Below are positions 12,601 through 25,570 of a stretch of 64,000 nt of DNA, piece by piece. Below the pieces are notes generated by a model. It searched no databases, had not been told where the DNA came from, and worked only from the letters and a program-made list of their open reading frames with translations. Source of the DNA: Bryum argenteum. Taxonomy: Eukaryota > Streptophyta > Bryopsida > Bryales > Bryaceae. Numbering within the stretch: position 1 is the first letter of the stretch; every line of letters starts with the position of its first letter. The stretch covers positions 29,744,864-29,808,863 of the forward strand of contig CM073322.1 in NCBI GenBank assembly GCA_037043015.1. Reading direction: 5' to 3'. A program made the translations under genes and the position numbers.

Positions 12601-13523
12601 GTCTAAGTGCTGAAGGACCACAACTTCTTCACCAAATGTCCATTTTTCACAAAGTTTGTTAACTAAGTTGGATCTACAATGAAGTTCAACTTTAGCGGTA
12701 AATATTGTAGACCCATCCAAGATAGTATATATTTTTGGTACGTATCTATTTAAAGGCATATTTTGTAATTGGAATATGAGTCTTGTTTACGAAGTGGAAT
12801 GAGTCTCTAAACGTTTGCTTGAGAGTAACCAACTCGATTTCCTACATGGAGAAAATTTGACCAAAATGTTTGGGGTAACAATCTTCAAGTCTCCCTTTGC
12901 AATTTTGAATGCTATCATCTTGCAAATATATATATATTTTTAATCAGTAACTAAATATAGGGTTAGGTACAAGATCTTAGGGTTGGAAGAGTAAATAAAG
13001 TAAAAAATATAGTTCACACTCTTAAAAATGCATAGTAGAAAATGGCAATTTTGGACTTTCAAGCATTAACACAAGGATGGTTAGGAGTTGAGATTCTTCT
13101 AATTACAAGCAAGAAAGTACTGAATTACCTTGTCAAATGATCATACTACCTTTAAGTAAGTTACGGAAATCTATTAGGAAACTCTTAGAAATAATTATTA
13201 CATTGTTCCTTGAAAGTTCTACATGAAATCCATATGTGTTGAGCCAATAAAAATGTTGCTCTTACCCTAATCCCTACAATTTTAAGGAGGAAACAACAAC
13301 TTTCCTCCAAAACAAGCACTAAATTAATGATTTTTGAAACTTTTTACGAGATGTCTTAAAAGTTTGTTACCATAAAATCTTGGAAAGTATATGGAAACGT
13401 TCAATGAAATTTTTTTAGTTTTTCTCTACACAAATTGGGAGATCCATGAATTCAAAGGACAATAAGCATCTAAGTTCTTTTGGGCAGTTGACTTTGAGCA
13501 AGAAATCCTCTTTTTTGCAAAGG
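12601..13523. other. AT-rich intergenic
   Basis: I see no supported gene or clean repeat end. A short TA tract lies near 12927. Confidence 0.35.
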
Positions 13524-13893
13524 TTAACCCTTAAACGCCCTTGGGGTCTAAAACGGGCAGCCCAAAATTGGATCACATCATCTTTTGGACTTGGGCATCA
13601 TGAATAGTGCACTTTTTGAACTTGGGCATCATGAATGAACCAATCAATGATGAACTTGCAACCTCCTACAAGGTTATGTACCACCCCAACCTACCTACCA
13701 CAATCCTTTCAAAACACAAAATCCTTCATACAAATTGTGATTTGAATTGTAAAAATTCACTTTTTGAATGCATCATAAGATGGTGACCAGTTTGACATCA
13801 AAATATAAGTGAAAAGTTCTTGTGTTTGAGAGCTATAGAGGAGATTCTGTTGGAAACGGCCCCCTCGGGGCCGCTCGGGCATTTAAGGGTTAA
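13524..13893. mobile_element. TTAA-flanked MITE, family B copy 1
   Basis: It runs from TTAACCCTTAAACGCCC to GGGCATTTAAGGGTTAA (370 bp), with inverted ends and TTAA at both edges. It shares its interior with 20256-20583 in the opposite orientation (words GGACTTGGGCATCATGAAT and CCTCCTACAAGGT). Confidence 0.82.
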
Positions 13894-15136
13894 ACAAGTC
13901 TTCTCTCATGAAATCTAGTGCAAAATAAAACTACCTCCAACACTTTTCTTCATTGCCAAAGCATTGGAGGTTTATAAAATCATCTTCAACGCTTGCAATA
14001 AGTGAAGGTATCAACAAACTCACTAGTCTATAAATAAGACAAAAAACATGATATTGATTTTAGCAAGTTTGAAAGAAAGGGTCGCTTGGAAGAACCCTTC
14101 ATTTGACTTTTACTCTGTAGACACACTAAACAAAAAAGCGATCATTGATAACTACCATATCCATTTGACAAATATATCATTGTAAATAACATATTTTGAT
14201 TGGGAATATTGGAGATTGACTAAAAGAATCAAGGGCAACCCTTACACCTTAAGAAAATTGATCAGGGGCAATTAGAGTTGTTGCCATCATAAACTGCCCA
14301 CCAAAAGAAAATCTTGCCTTGTTTGTGTTTGGATGCTTTAAAAAAAAGAAAAAAAAAAGAAAAAAAAAAGAAAAACTCACAATGTCATATGAACTGCAAT
14401 TGAAACTAAGCTAATCAAACTTCTACTTTACATTAAAAAAGAGACATAAAACATTCTAATTTTCCGCATGGGAGCCATTTGAAATTGTTTGGACTATTAT
14501 GGGTTGATCGCGAATATCATTATAACACACTTGCATGAATTATATATATTCTTGGCAGCCATGCAAACTCGGTTTTGGGTCACTCCATTGCCAAAAGTCT
14601 CAAGTTGTTATCCATGCATTTGTACGCACTCAAAAGTAATAGATGGACCCCATTCAAGTTTGATATCTTCTTCGACACCCTTTTATGTGGGACGAACAAG
14701 GGAGAGCCCACGTGGTAATGCCCATTTTTTTATCCTGCCAATGCGACTCCCAAAATTACTAGTAATATCGAATTTTACTTGACATAAACTTCCCTTTCAT
14801 GCACTTTAATAACCCCTTTTCCTGCGCACCAACTTCCCTTTCATGCAAGTGAGCCAAAGTATTATTAACTATGTGAATGAATTCGGTAGATGTTTACATC
14901 CATAGCATAACATGTCTTTTTTGTAATGGATTTTATCGATGGACTTCCATTTTCTTATAGAAAAGTTGCAGACTATGGTAGTATAGTTTTTTTCGTTGAA
15001 CAATCAAAAACCATAGTGTTTTTTCTTTTTTAAAGTGGTCCAAAGTTACAATGAGTTCTATGTACTCGTATATATTCTGACAAACAAATTAATATGCTAG
15101 GTTGCATCATGATTATTCCGAGTTTCACACTCGTCT
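13894..15136. other. AT-rich intergenic
   Basis: An A/G run lies at 14340-14373. I recognise no gene; an open frame at 14489-14782 has no family features I can name. Confidence 0.35.
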
Positions 15137-15351
15137 CAACTTTCTTTGGGATGGATTCCAACTAGAGTCTAGTTTTATTCAACTTTCTTTGGGATGGATT
15201 CCAACTAGAGTCTAGTTTTATTCAACTTTTTTTGGGATGGATTCCAACTAGAGTCTAGTTTTATTCAACCTTCTTTGGGATGGATTCCAACTAGAGTCTA
15301 GTTTTATTCAACTTTCTTTGGGATGGATTCCAACTAGAGTCTAGTTTTACC
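15137..15351. repeat. 43-bp tandem repeat, five units
   Basis: Units start at 15137, 15180, 15223, 15266 and 15309 and are nearly identical (core GGGATGGATTCCAACTAG). The unit matches an internal piece of the family D element near 30013-30045 (GGGATGGCCTCCAATTAG), so it looks like a local amplification of transposon sequence. Confidence 0.92.
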
Positions 15352-16130
15352 GATAGAAATCTTGATTTTATTGAGGATGTTGAAAATTATACACTTCATA
15401 ATAATGATATAGTAAGGCTCATTTGTAAACGAACACCAAATATGCCCCTTCTTTTTTTGCATACAATGGCCACTACCCAAATGCAAATAATAAAGTTTTT
15501 TCATAGGCAAGCAAGCAAGCACTTGAGAAAAATATTGCCTTACTCACTAAGCACTATTCTATGCAGTGTATTTGATGGAATAGCCTTTTTAAGGCGGTGA
15601 TTTTTGAATGGAATAGCTGCTGCATACACTTGAAGTTTTTGTATATAATCTCATACCCAACATGTTCTTCTTTCATGTGAGAGGTACATCTTAAACCAAA
15701 TTGATGCATGAGTTTCATATGATGATAGTTTCATGCTAGCATACTTGAAGACCGGCCTCAATGTAAGCCACTTTTTCTCCCCCGGAAATCATGTGGCTAC
15801 GGCACTCGAATTGATTGTGACAAATCTAAATGGTTTTTTTTACTGACTTGACGTGTAGAGGGTTGCATGAGCGGGAGTAGAAGAAGTACGGGGCTACAAC
15901 CTAGGCTATGGGTAAGAAACCATACCAACCATGGGGGAGCGACAAAAGGGCAATGTCTGATCTGCGCACACACAAAGATGAAAGAACAAACCGTGGGGTT
16001 ATTGATCAGTACATCACACTCTTCGCAAGGACTGTGACAAAACCGACAAGGGCAAGGGGGTGGTGCCGGGGGGCCGGCCGGGCGGGGCGGGCACGGAGGG
16101 TTAAGGGAAGGGGAGGGGGGGGGGTGGGCA
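15352..16130. other. Intergenic, turning GC-rich toward the TCP gene
   Basis: It is AT-rich to about 15850, then G-rich with long G runs at 16107-16125. Proline-rich frames on the - strand here follow base composition and are not supported as genes. Confidence 0.4.
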
Positions 16131-17114
16131 TCATAATTGGCACTCAAGCAAGGGAAGATGATTCAAAGGTGGGATAGAGACTCAAGGGGAATCATACTGG
16201 GAATCGAAAAGGGATGGGGTGGGGGGGGGGTACGACGGACGACAGGCCACAATAATAATAATTATAGCTCAACTCCGTCGCGCACGACGAACGACACACG
16301 GGTGGGCATATTGGCAGCCAGCCCCCCTCGGTACTTTTACTTTTTCCCCGGCGGGCAGGCGAATAATGGAGTGCCCGCCCGTCAGAACCCAGCGAAGCAG
16401 TCCAGCAGTCCAGTGAGCGTCGGTCGCGTTTGCAGCGAGCGCTTCCCCTCTGCAGCGCCCGCATCGGCCGCGGCCATCACCCCAACGCCAAAGCCTCCTT
16501 ACGAGGGCTCGTTGATACGAGCTACTAGTCTCTCGCCTTTTCCTTTTCCTCTGGATCTCCTACTACTCCTCTCCGTCTGCCCTCCCCCCACCCCCCCCCT
16601 CCCCCTCCCCTCTCCATCTAGGGTAGCCTTCACTCGCATGAGCAAGGGGATCCTTTCCATGGTCGAATCTCGGGGTTTCCGGATGCCGCGCTCTAGGCGT
16701 TTCTTCTTCGACTTCGACTTCGCACCGCGGCTGCCTCGTGTTGTGGTCGTTGTAGTTCCATGAGGATGATCGGCGGTGCGGGTGCAGGTGGAGCTGGCTA
16801 GGGTGCAGCAGCAGCGGGGACGGCACCATCTAGGTACGAACCAGAGCCAATATTTGTTTTTTAAATTTTTTCTTTTTCTTCTGGACTGTTTTTTTGTAAT
16901 TTTGCCGAGAGAGCGAGCCAAAGAAAGCAGAAGGCGATGGTGGTGGTGTTAGATCTTCTCGAGATGGGGTTAGAATTGGTGGATTCGTCGGGTGGTAGGG
17001 GAGATTTACGAGTGTCGGAGTGGGGATTGACCAACCGCAGCTGCTCACTGGTGGCGCAGTGGTGAGAGAGGAAATTTAGGTGGGGAATTGAATGCCGGGT
17101 CACTGGTCTCAGCG
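16131..17114 (+). promoter_or_regulatory. TCP gene 5' flank and probable 5' UTR
   Basis: GC-rich sequence precedes the TCP start. It has a C-run cluster at about 16569-16613 (G-quadruplex-prone on the opposite strand) and a G10 run near 16220. No clear TATA box was found. An open + frame ending near 16763 lacks family features and is probably compositional. The transcription start cannot be placed from sequence. Confidence 0.45.
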
Positions 17115-18689
17115 ATGGCGTCGATGGGCGGACAGGGAATAGGAGGTGGAGCGGACTCGACGTCGCTCGTCATGGCAGGGATGGGACAGGATTACGGCGG
17201 AGCCGAGGGGCAATCCAGCGGGGGCGTCTCGGGGTTGGGTAGTATGGCGATGGCGGGGAGCTCTGGAGAACAGCAACAACAGCAACAGCAGCAGCAGCAG
17301 CAACAACAGGCACAGCAGCAAGTTGCCGCACCCGCGAAAAAGCAACCTCCGAAGCGAACGTCGACCAAAGACAGGCATACGAAAGTGGATGGGCGCGGGC
17401 GCCGCATTCGCATGCCCGCGTCGTGCGCCGCACGAATCTTCCAGCTCACCCGGGAGCTTGGTCATAAATCCGACGGGGAAACTATTGAGTGGCTGCTGCA
17501 GCAATCTGAGCAGTCGATAATTGCGGCCACGGGCACAGGGACGGTCCCCGCCCTGGCGTCGTCCATTCAGGGATCCTTGCGGAGCTCCACGAGCATGGCA
17601 GTTGCGGCGGCGGGGCGCGCAGGGATGCACGGGAGCCTTGGGTTGGTAGGGCCAGGGGGTGGGCCGACAGAGGCCGAGATGCGGATGCAGCAGGAGCAGG
17701 CGCAACGGGGGCGCAGCGAATGGGGTGCGAGCGCGGAGGAGCGCGTGATGGACGCTTCGCGGGCCATGGAGGCCAGTCGCCGCATGAGCTTGGGCCATGG
17801 GGATCCAGGGATGGGGCACGACGTGATGGCGTTCCAGCACCAGGATTTGGTGGGCGGGCCTTCGGAGGTCGGCGAAGGGATGGATTCGGGGGACAGCAGG
17901 TTGCGGAAGAGACCCAGGGGGTCGCCGCTGCAGGGCCGTATGAAGGAGGATCCGGAGCCCGTGCGGCCGGTACGTGCCAATCCAAGGGGATCTATGCAGC
18001 AGCAGCAACAACAACAGGGGCAAGGAGGGCAGCAGGGTGGCGGCGGATCGTCCAGCATGATGCCCGCGGCAATGTGGGCCGTAGCACCAGCAGTGGCGGG
18101 CGTGAGCAGCAGCGGCCCGATGCCGGGCACCATCTGGATGTTGCCGGTGAGCGCAAGCGGGACGACACCCGGCGTGATGCCGGGCCCGTCGGAGCAGCAG
18201 ATATGGACGTTCCCCACCGCGGCGGGCCAGTACCGTATGACGGCGGCGGCAGGGACGTCGATTCAGCTAGGACCTGGTGGTGGCGGCGGCAGTGGCCAAG
18301 GTAATGCTCCCACCTCCAGTGGCGGCAGCCCCGTCGGCAGCGGGCAGCAGCAGGCCATGGTGCCGCTCACGGCGTCCGTGCTGCCCAGCGGCGGGGTGGC
18401 GCTCATGCCGCGCATCAACATTCAGGGAGGTATGGGGCTAGAGCTTCAGGGCAGTCATATGGGTCATCACATGCCGCTCGGGTCTATGTTGTTGCAGCAA
18501 GGGGGGCAACAGATGCCCGCCACGGGGTTAGGCCTGGGCGGCGGTGGTGGTGGAGGAGGGGAGGGGCATTTAGGCATGCTGGCCGCTTTGAATGCTTATA
18601 GCCGCAACTTGAACCCTGACCATCAGTCTATGGGTGGCTCAGGGCACCAACAGGGCGACAGCGGCGACGATCCCACCAGCTCACAATAG
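17115..18689 (+). CDS. Class I (PCF-type) TCP transcription factor, intronless
   Basis: This encodes a plant-specific TCP DNA-binding factor of 524 residues, expected to act in the nucleus on GGNCCCAC-type sites controlling growth. I chose the ATG at 17115, since the frame extends upstream only to a TTG at 17088. The order is a G/S/M-rich N terminus, a poly-Q tract (about residues 53-68), and then the TCP domain (about 77-140). The basic part is [20 protein letters not shown]; it is followed by helix I ([13 protein letters not shown]), a loop, and helix II ([12 protein letters not shown]). The short basic region and the [13 protein letters not shown] spacing mark class I. The rest is low-complexity Q, G and M-rich sequence, with a second Q tract near 295-315. 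There is no R domain. It is long for a class I member because of the low-complexity C terminus. Antisense and other-frame open frames of 200-300 codons here reflect the GC bias. Confidence 0.95.
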   Translation: MASMGGQGIGGGADSTSLVMAGMGQDYGGAEGQSSGGVSGLGSMAMAGSSGEQQQQQQQQQQQQQAQQQVAAPAKKQPPKRTSTKDRHTKVDGRGRRIRMPASCAARIFQLTRELGHKSDGETIEWLLQQSEQSIIAATGTGTVPALASSIQGSLRSSTSMAVAAAGRAGMHGSLGLVGPGGGPTEAEMRMQQEQAQRGRSEWGASAEERVMDASRAMEASRRMSLGHGDPGMGHDVMAFQHQDLVGGPSEVGEGMDSGDSRLRKRPRGSPLQGRMKEDPEPVRPVRANPRGSMQQQQQQQGQGGQQGGGGSSSMMPAAMWAVAPAVAGVSSSGPMPGTIWMLPVSASGTTPGVMPGPSEQQIWTFPTAAGQYRMTAAAGTSIQLGPGGGGGSGQGNAPTSSGGSPVGSGQQQAMVPLTASVLPSGGVALMPRINIQGGMGLELQGSHMGHHMPLGSMLLQQGGQQMPATGLGLGGGGGGGGEGHLGMLAALNAYSRNLNPDHQSMGGSGHQQGDSGDDPTSSQ

Positions 18690-20255
18690 TAGTGTCCTCG
18701 CATGCTAGCCTCTTGACGACCACCAGCACCCAAGTTTTGAAGCTGACGACGACGACGACGACAACGCTGCTGCGCACGCGAGGCAAGCTGAACTGCGAAC
18801 GAGGACTCTACATCACAACAACAGCAGCAGCAGCTCTGGCAGTTGCTCTCGTCTAGATTGAGACATTGTATCAAATAGGCCGATCGTGCCATACAGGGGT
18901 ATCCAACAAGAAAACCACCACAACTTCTTCATCATCATCAACATAGAACAAGACGACGCAGACGGCAGAGAGCAGGTGTGGCAATGCACGGTGCTGCTGC
19001 TGCTGCTGCTGCTGTACGAGGAGATGGCCAGTCCCACTACTCGTGGCTGTGCAACACTCCAGGAAACGGGCAAAAAAAAAAAGCAACAAATCAACCAACG
19101 CAACGCAACAATCCAATAAGGTGGCGGAGCTGCAACTCGCCACTGCTCCCAAGGGGTCGGCGGGCGGGATGGTAGACCTCGCTCAGGTGGAGAGTTTTCC
19201 TTATTATCTGAATCATCCTAGTTATTGTATCTCACCCGGAGTTAGTCTCCTCCTCTTCCCCTGCTTTGCTCTATCCTCTGCTCACACCCCAGGACCCGTG
19301 TTTTTATAACCATAATTCATCGGATCCAAAGGTTCCACCAAACAGCTAGAATAGCTATCCAAACACGATCATCACCATATAGTCGCAAAACACCAGGTTG
19401 TTCCTTCGTAGTGTAGGGGTCATTCTTTGTCTCGTCTTCGACACCCGTTGAAGCTTAATAACACTCTTTTCCCGGGGCCCTTGGCCTCCATTCCTCTTGC
19501 CCCGCTGTGTATTGTGTAGACTCCCTCTCTTTTTTTCTTATAAAACAGTGCGCACCCCTTTCGGGATGTCCGCTTGAGTTTGTTCTCTCTACTCCTGCCT
19601 CCTCCGCTCCATTTTTTTGCTTTCTACGGGGAACTGGGAAGAATATTCGAGCTCTCTTATTGTGCCGTCACGCAGATTCTGTGGAATCTGGGGGTATTCA
19701 TTGTTCGCCTGCTTCCAGGACGGACAACTTCAGCACGTTTGACTTGAAAACACGATGGATGTGAGCTACGTGGTGGAGCTTGTCCCTTGTCCTGGTCTTG
19801 CTCACTAGTAGTAGTACCGCTACTTGCTTTTTCCTGGTGTAATGTACAGATTCAAGGACTTGGTAGTAGTAGCAGCACTTAATCCTTTGTAGCCTACTCG
19901 TATGTATGTATTACTGCCCAGATTTCAATGATGATTTTGAGTTGCAGGGGATAATATGAAAATGTTACAGGCGAGAGTAAAATTGTACTGTACAATCGGA
20001 TCTAACCGCACTTAGATTGAGGGATTAGAAGCTCCCTAACCTGAACACACTTGCTCATAGGTCAAAGGGGAGGTGGGTCTAAAGTCTAAAGCCCCAATTA
20101 TTCTGTTAGGCTTCTAAGCTTTGTGATTACTCCCTACCTACCTACCTACTTGTCAGTTTCTACTATTCACCCCCCGATGCCTTTGCAGGAACTGATTTGC
20201 TTGATTACTGTTGCTAGACTGCTAGAAATCGACGCAGTACCAAGAATGGCTCATA
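18690..20255 (+). other. TCP 3' flank, probable 3' UTR, then intergenic
   Basis: GC-rich at first, with CAR- and CTG-type runs such as (GCT)n near 18990, then AT-rich after about 19800. No further gene is seen. The end of the transcript cannot be placed. Confidence 0.4.
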
Positions 20256-20583
20256 GACCCTTTAAGCGCCCAAGCAAGCCTGAGGGGCTTTTTTTTCCCA
20301 ACAGAATTAGCTCTTACTGTACTCAACTTTTCACTTATATTTTGATGTTGAAGTGGTCACCTTCTTATGATGCATTCGAAAAATGAAATTTTGGAATGCA
20401 AATCAGAGTTTGTATGAGTGATTTTGTGCTTTGAAAGAATCGTGGTAGGTAGGTTACCTTGTAGGAGGTCATTGCTTGGTTCATTCATGATGCTCAAGTT
20501 CAAAAAGTGCACTATTTATGATGCCCAAGTCCAAAAGATGTTGTGATCCAATTTTGGGTTGCCTGCGGGTGTTCAAGGGTTAA
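20256..20583. mobile_element. TTAA-flanked MITE, family B copy 2 (inverted)
   Basis: The right end is GTTCAAGGGTTAA. The left end is CCCTTTAAGCGCCC, where the TTAA has decayed. The interior is the reverse complement of 13524-13893. Confidence 0.7.
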
Positions 20584-22335
20584 CACACCAATGCATAACA
20601 TTTTGGAAGTCTAATTCTCCATGTACCACCTGTGCAGATTTTTGGGTGTCATTTTAGGAAGCCTATAAGAAAATTCATAACAAATCGTAGAAGAGTCCAA
20701 AATTGATTATTCCACTTGAACTAGTTTTTGACTTACTTTCCAAATGCACAAAAAAATGATTACACTATTAACTCCATTACGAATTTGTCAAACTGAAATT
20801 CATGCCATTCTTGAGCAGTCCACCTTAGAGTTATGTGAATTTTTCATTTTTCAATTAAATTCTCATATTTGTGATGATTTATTGATATTTTTAGTGATGA
20901 TTTTCTTTTTCATTTTCTTTTCTAAAGACATGAAGAACATGAGAAGTTATTTTCCAATCGTAGGATGTGCCACGAAATATCCAACTTTAAAAGAAGTTGT
21001 GGTATCCAAGAGTTATGCACTCTAAGTATCCAAATTTTGTATATCAAATATGGCCTAAAGGTAGCTCCATCAAGATAATCACATTCAAGATTATACTATT
21101 TATGAGGTTCAGTTTCTAATGATAGAAGTGCGCTATTGGAATACCAAATTTGAGTTCTTGATATTAGGTTAATTAGTACTTCTTTTGTCTCTAAAAATAT
21201 CCTTGATCTACCAAAAAATGGTTGAATATTCTATGATGGTTTGGATTACTCATTAATATGGTTGGATCTTCTGCAATTGTTTGATTAATTTAGATTAATA
21301 TACTCATTAAGAACCTCTAAAGTTGACTAAGGCCAAATTCTGGTCGTTTGGAGCTTTGTCAGATTTACTATTTCTAACTCGTATGAAGTTGAAAGCTTTT
21401 GCAAATTGGAATTTTCTTTCCACAGCTTTTTGAAAAGTCATTTCATGCAAAATTCTTCATACTAAAGGAGAAAATCACGATAAAAGTTTAAAAACACTAT
21501 TTGAAGTCTGCCCAAACTGCAATATATGCTCATTTATTCTCAAAATCTGCCCAAAACTGCCCAAACTGCAGTATATACTCTCATTCATTCTCAAAATTTG
21601 CCCAGAATCAATTAGATCGGAGTAATTTCAAAAATTCACCAAAAATTGAGATCTTGCTTTTCTTTGATTTTTATTTTTATTTTATTTATTTTATTTTTTA
21701 TTTATATAATGTAGAAGAGGACAAGAAGTACCAAGGCATGATCTCACCATTTGGATTTCCAATCGAAGAATTTTTCACATGCCATTTTTTATTGTCAAAA
21801 ACCAGCCTTTGTAGTTGAATTTTAACATACCTCCATGTGATTAATCAAGCATTTCTTTAGGTTCTATAGGTCGCATGAGAGAAAAAAAATAAATTGCATG
21901 GACATGTTCCTAACTCACCTAAGAACAAGGATGTGAAGAGCCTCAAATCAAATTTCTACCAAAAAACGGTTTTCTTGGCCCTCAAAAAACTAGTTACCCT
22001 TTTCACAACAAGAAAAAAGAACTTTTTCCTCAACTTTGAACAGTATGACCCACAATCGGTAAGGAATTTGAATATGAGATTTGCTATACACATAAACATA
22101 CAACTTAACTACTAGATGTTACGGTTACATACCTAAAATTTTGTCAAAATATCACCTTGCATTAGAAGTGAGTAGTTTTTGCCAGTGCTCATACTTTCTG
22201 GCACTGTCGAGTTCACGACTTAATATCAAATCATGGATTCTTTGTGAAACGAGCGTTTATACCAAATCTTGGTTTTTCTCTAGAGACTATTCAATTAGTT
22301 GTTGGATCCCAATATTTCCAAGAATGAACTTATAG
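20584..22335. repeat. AT-rich region with a family E dispersed repeat
   Basis: The part from about 21360 to 22170 recurs inverted at about 26960-27400 and in the same orientation at 56600-57230. Shared words include CTGCCCAAACTGC, ATATATGCTCA, GGCATGATCTCACCATTTGG and CATACCTCCATGTGA. No coding capacity is recognised. Confidence 0.55.
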
Positions 22336-22593
22336 CCGGACACTAAATCCAATCCATGTTCCCCCTTGGAATTTCCAAATATGGAGGGAGGCTAATAAAA
22401 GGCTGCCCGGTATTTTTTTGTGTTTAAGGCCTTAAAATTCCAAGAAGAGGCCCCCTAGGGTAAAATGGGGGTGCAGACCCCAAATTTCAAAAACAAAATT
22501 CAAAAAAATGACCTTAAGGAGGTCAAAAATGGAAAATAAAAAAACTGGGGCGCCCCCCAAGTGGGGAACATGGATTGGATTTAGTGAGCGGCG
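22336..22593. mobile_element. Mutator-like MITE with 9-bp target duplication
   Basis: Inverted ends of about 30 bp share the core CACTAAATCCAATCCATG, at 22341 and (reversed) 22566-22589. The 9-bp direct repeat AACTTATAG flanks the element at 22327-22335 and 22594-22602. A 9-bp duplication plus long inverted ends is the Mutator-like pattern. The element is 258 bp and non-coding. Confidence 0.72.
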
Positions 22594-23670
22594 AACTTAT
22601 AGAGCCTCTAATAGAATTATTTAATAATTTTCTGTATGAAGAGTCACCAATGCCAGGTAAGCATACAAAGCAAAAGGGGGGAAAGTATCCCAAAAGTGGG
22701 TGCCAATCAATAGCATCATTTCCCTCCGCCAGAATCAAGGAGCTTCCCGCCAAAGCATCTTCCATCCCTTGCCAAGTCGCTTTTCTCTATCACATAAGAT
22801 TTTGAATACTCTAAAGTAATGCCAAAAAAGAATTTGTCAAAGTGTATAGTAAAGCTATTTTCATGTTCTACTTTCTTTACTAGAACTTTTCTTATATGAT
22901 TGATACTACATTATTTATTTAAGTTTGGTAGGTCATATATGGGCATGAATCTTGTGGGAATCTTTTTCTTTAAACTTGTGTTGAGCTTGCCCTTTGTAAA
23001 ATGAGCATAATCAGCTCCATTAAAAAAAATATGAACATATGTTTGGGAATCTACATGTGTCAAGATTTAATTCTATAATTTTGGGTTCCTACATGGAACA
23101 GTTGGGAGTTGGATGGGTACCTCAAAGCCCTTCGAGAGAATACCATGTCGGGTATCCCTAAGGCACTAGTGGCTAGGTAGGAACCACCATGGTGTTCACT
23201 CCGAGAGGGTTAGTAGTCCCTCATTGGTGTGATGTCCTCCGGCGATTTGGCAGGACATCCCGCAAGTTGGGACTTACCAGCGTCCCTCCCTCTTTGCCCC
23301 CCAAACCTTGCCTGACCATATAAAATTTTGGGAGTAAATTTGCCCCCCTTATTTTTTAATTGTTGATGTCACCCATGATACCATGCCAGGGTCTCCCAAG
23401 GGTAAAATGGGGGTCTTAGATCCCATTTCAGAACTCAAAATTTCAAAAAAAGTAGTTGAAGGCCTCAACAAATGAAAAAGAAAATAAAATTGCCGTTTTT
23501 CGGCTAGGCGAGTAGGCGCTCGGGTAAGTCCCACCTTGAGGGATGTCGTGTCCACACCGTGTCCTCCGGCCACTCTATTCACCCCGACCTCTAAATTGGT
23601 TGGAGTAAGTTTCTCTTCTTCTATTGAACAAAATGGCGTCCATAGTAACATGACGCAAAAGGGGATGTTG
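22594..23670. repeat. Intergenic with a dispersed repeat (partner at 62590-62720)
   Basis: The segment at about 23100-23260 recurs in diverged form at 62590-62720 (GGGTATCCCTAAGGCACTAG and GGGTTAGTAGTC). No supported gene. Confidence 0.45.
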
Positions 23671-23960
23671 GTGAGCTTCAACGAGTAATAATGTGGCAAG
23701 GGAGGGGCCCCACGAACGAACAAAGGAAGAGATGTTGGATTATTCAATAATCCTAATTGATAGTGGCTACCACATTACCCGTAAATTTATAAACCACCAC
23801 AACATATGCATACAAAACCCACAAAACATGTTCTTTGTTGCAAAATGGTGTCCGCGATGATGTTGTTGAGCTCCAACGAGTAATAATGTGGCAAAAAGGG
23901 GGAAGGGAAGGGGAGGGGGGCCCCACGAACGAACAAAGGAAGAGGTGTTGGATTATGCAA
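23671..23960. repeat. Two direct copies of an 85-100 bp unit
   Basis: The units at about 23671-23750 and 23867-23960 share CAACGAGTAATAATGTGGCA and CCCCACGAACGAACAAAGGA. The second has an extra A/G-rich insertion. They are about 195 bp apart. Confidence 0.7.
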
Positions 23961-25570
23961 TAATTTAGGCCGCGCGAGCCGGGGTGGACTTGGGACGGGG
24001 TGGGGTGGGGGATGTGGAAGTGTTGTTATGGTCCAAGGAAGGCATGCATGCATGGAACTGTACAGTACATAGTCAGAGCAGGCAGGGGATCCGTCCGTCA
24101 CCCCTGCTCTGCTCGGCTCTGCAACCTCTGCGCCCACTTTTGCCTATTATTGATGCCCTAATAATTGCGGCCTCCAGAGTGGCAAAGTAGCCCTGATAAT
24201 TGGCACATTTTGTTTGGTTTTGCACCTCGCACATGCTTTATCACACTATGGCAGCAGGTATCTTAGCAATCTTGGCTCAATAATTAGTTCCGGCCACTGC
24301 TCCCCATTGCCTAATCCCGGACATATGGTACCTTCCTTTGCATTATTGTCCCTCCCTCGCCCCCCCCCCCCCTTTTCTGACATTTTCTAACATGTTAGTG
24401 ATATGATTATATTTCCAGTCTCTCCTTACCCATTTCCAATATTAGCCCACACTCAACATGGGGTTTTTGAGGTCATCAAACTCCCACTTGTAGCCGTAAG
24501 GACACTTTGCGCTTTGTGTGTGAAGTGGCTAAAGCCTCCGTTTCCAACATGTGTAGTACTTTGGTATTAAATGCGTGATTGGGGAACTTCCTATAAGGAT
24601 ACACAACCTAAAATGAAGAATATTTACTTTGAGGTAAGGGCATGATCAATGGTCGGGAAAAACCAATGGCTAGTGTATTATCAGCCGATGGATTTAGGTC
24701 ACTAGTTGGTCCATTTTTGAAAGCACTGGCTAAAAACCAATGAAAATTACAAACAAATTTCTATTCTCAGTATTAAATAAGAAATTTTCCGGAAGAAATA
24801 TGTGAAAAACCAATTAGGTGTGGGAAATGCCGGCTATTAGCCAGTAAAAGTCATAGAATTTCCCGAACCCCGGGCATGATATGGGTACCATTAAGACGCG
24901 TCTCATTATGTGTAACATATATGTAGTTCATTATATATGTGTCAGGAATTCCTTTTTTGATCCCATGTATCCAACTATAGCCATGTCACCTATATTACCA
25001 TCTTGTTAGAATATTTTTTAATATTTTTCTTTTACCAAACAAGTAATTTTTAAAAATCACACTATTTTTGGAGGGGTACCCATACCCTTTGAGAAGAAAA
25101 TTATGATATGATTTTAGCTGAATGCCCATTCTCACTTCTAGGGAGGGCCACTTAACCCTTTATTGATACAGGGGACCAAATTGGTCCTAGATCTGAACAA
25201 GAACTTCCTTAATCTCAACGGTGGCAAATTTTGAGATTTTACCCGATGTGGTCGGTTTTTTTTTTTACATATTTAGAGAATCAAGTTAGCTCGACACTCA
25301 CCATTTCGGATTTTTGAATTTATTTAATTATCTATGCTATAATATGGTCAAAGGACAGTGAGGTCACATTTTTCTCAAAACAATGATGTCAAGAAGATTA
25401 TTAACTTCGTACCAAGATCTATATTTTAGAAAAGTACATGGGAAGCTATATAGGGTTTATCATTTGCTTTACTAGATTTGTGACTATAGTATTTAGCCCT
25501 TGTAAGTCAATAAGGTCCAACTATGGATCCTTTGAGCCCAATGCTAGAAAATTTTACTCAATAAAATGCT
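23961..25570. other. Intergenic, no supported gene
   Basis: GC-richer at 23960-24140, with a C12 run near 24361, then AT-rich. A loose inverted-repeat pattern around 24660-24860 (ACCAATGGCTAGT and GGCTATTAGCCAGT) is too weak to call an element. Confidence 0.35.

Noticed and set aside
15137..15351. Five near-identical units as a CRISPR array
   Set aside because: There are no spacers; it is a simple 43-bp tandem repeat in plant DNA, derived from a transposon.
15797..16763. Proline-rich or glycine-rich frames upstream of TCP
   Set aside because: They reflect G and C runs and lack conserved motifs.
17109..18304. Long frames of 124-304 codons overlapping the TCP gene in other frames and on the - strand
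   Set aside because: GC-rich codon bias opens all frames; only the TCP frame has domain structure.
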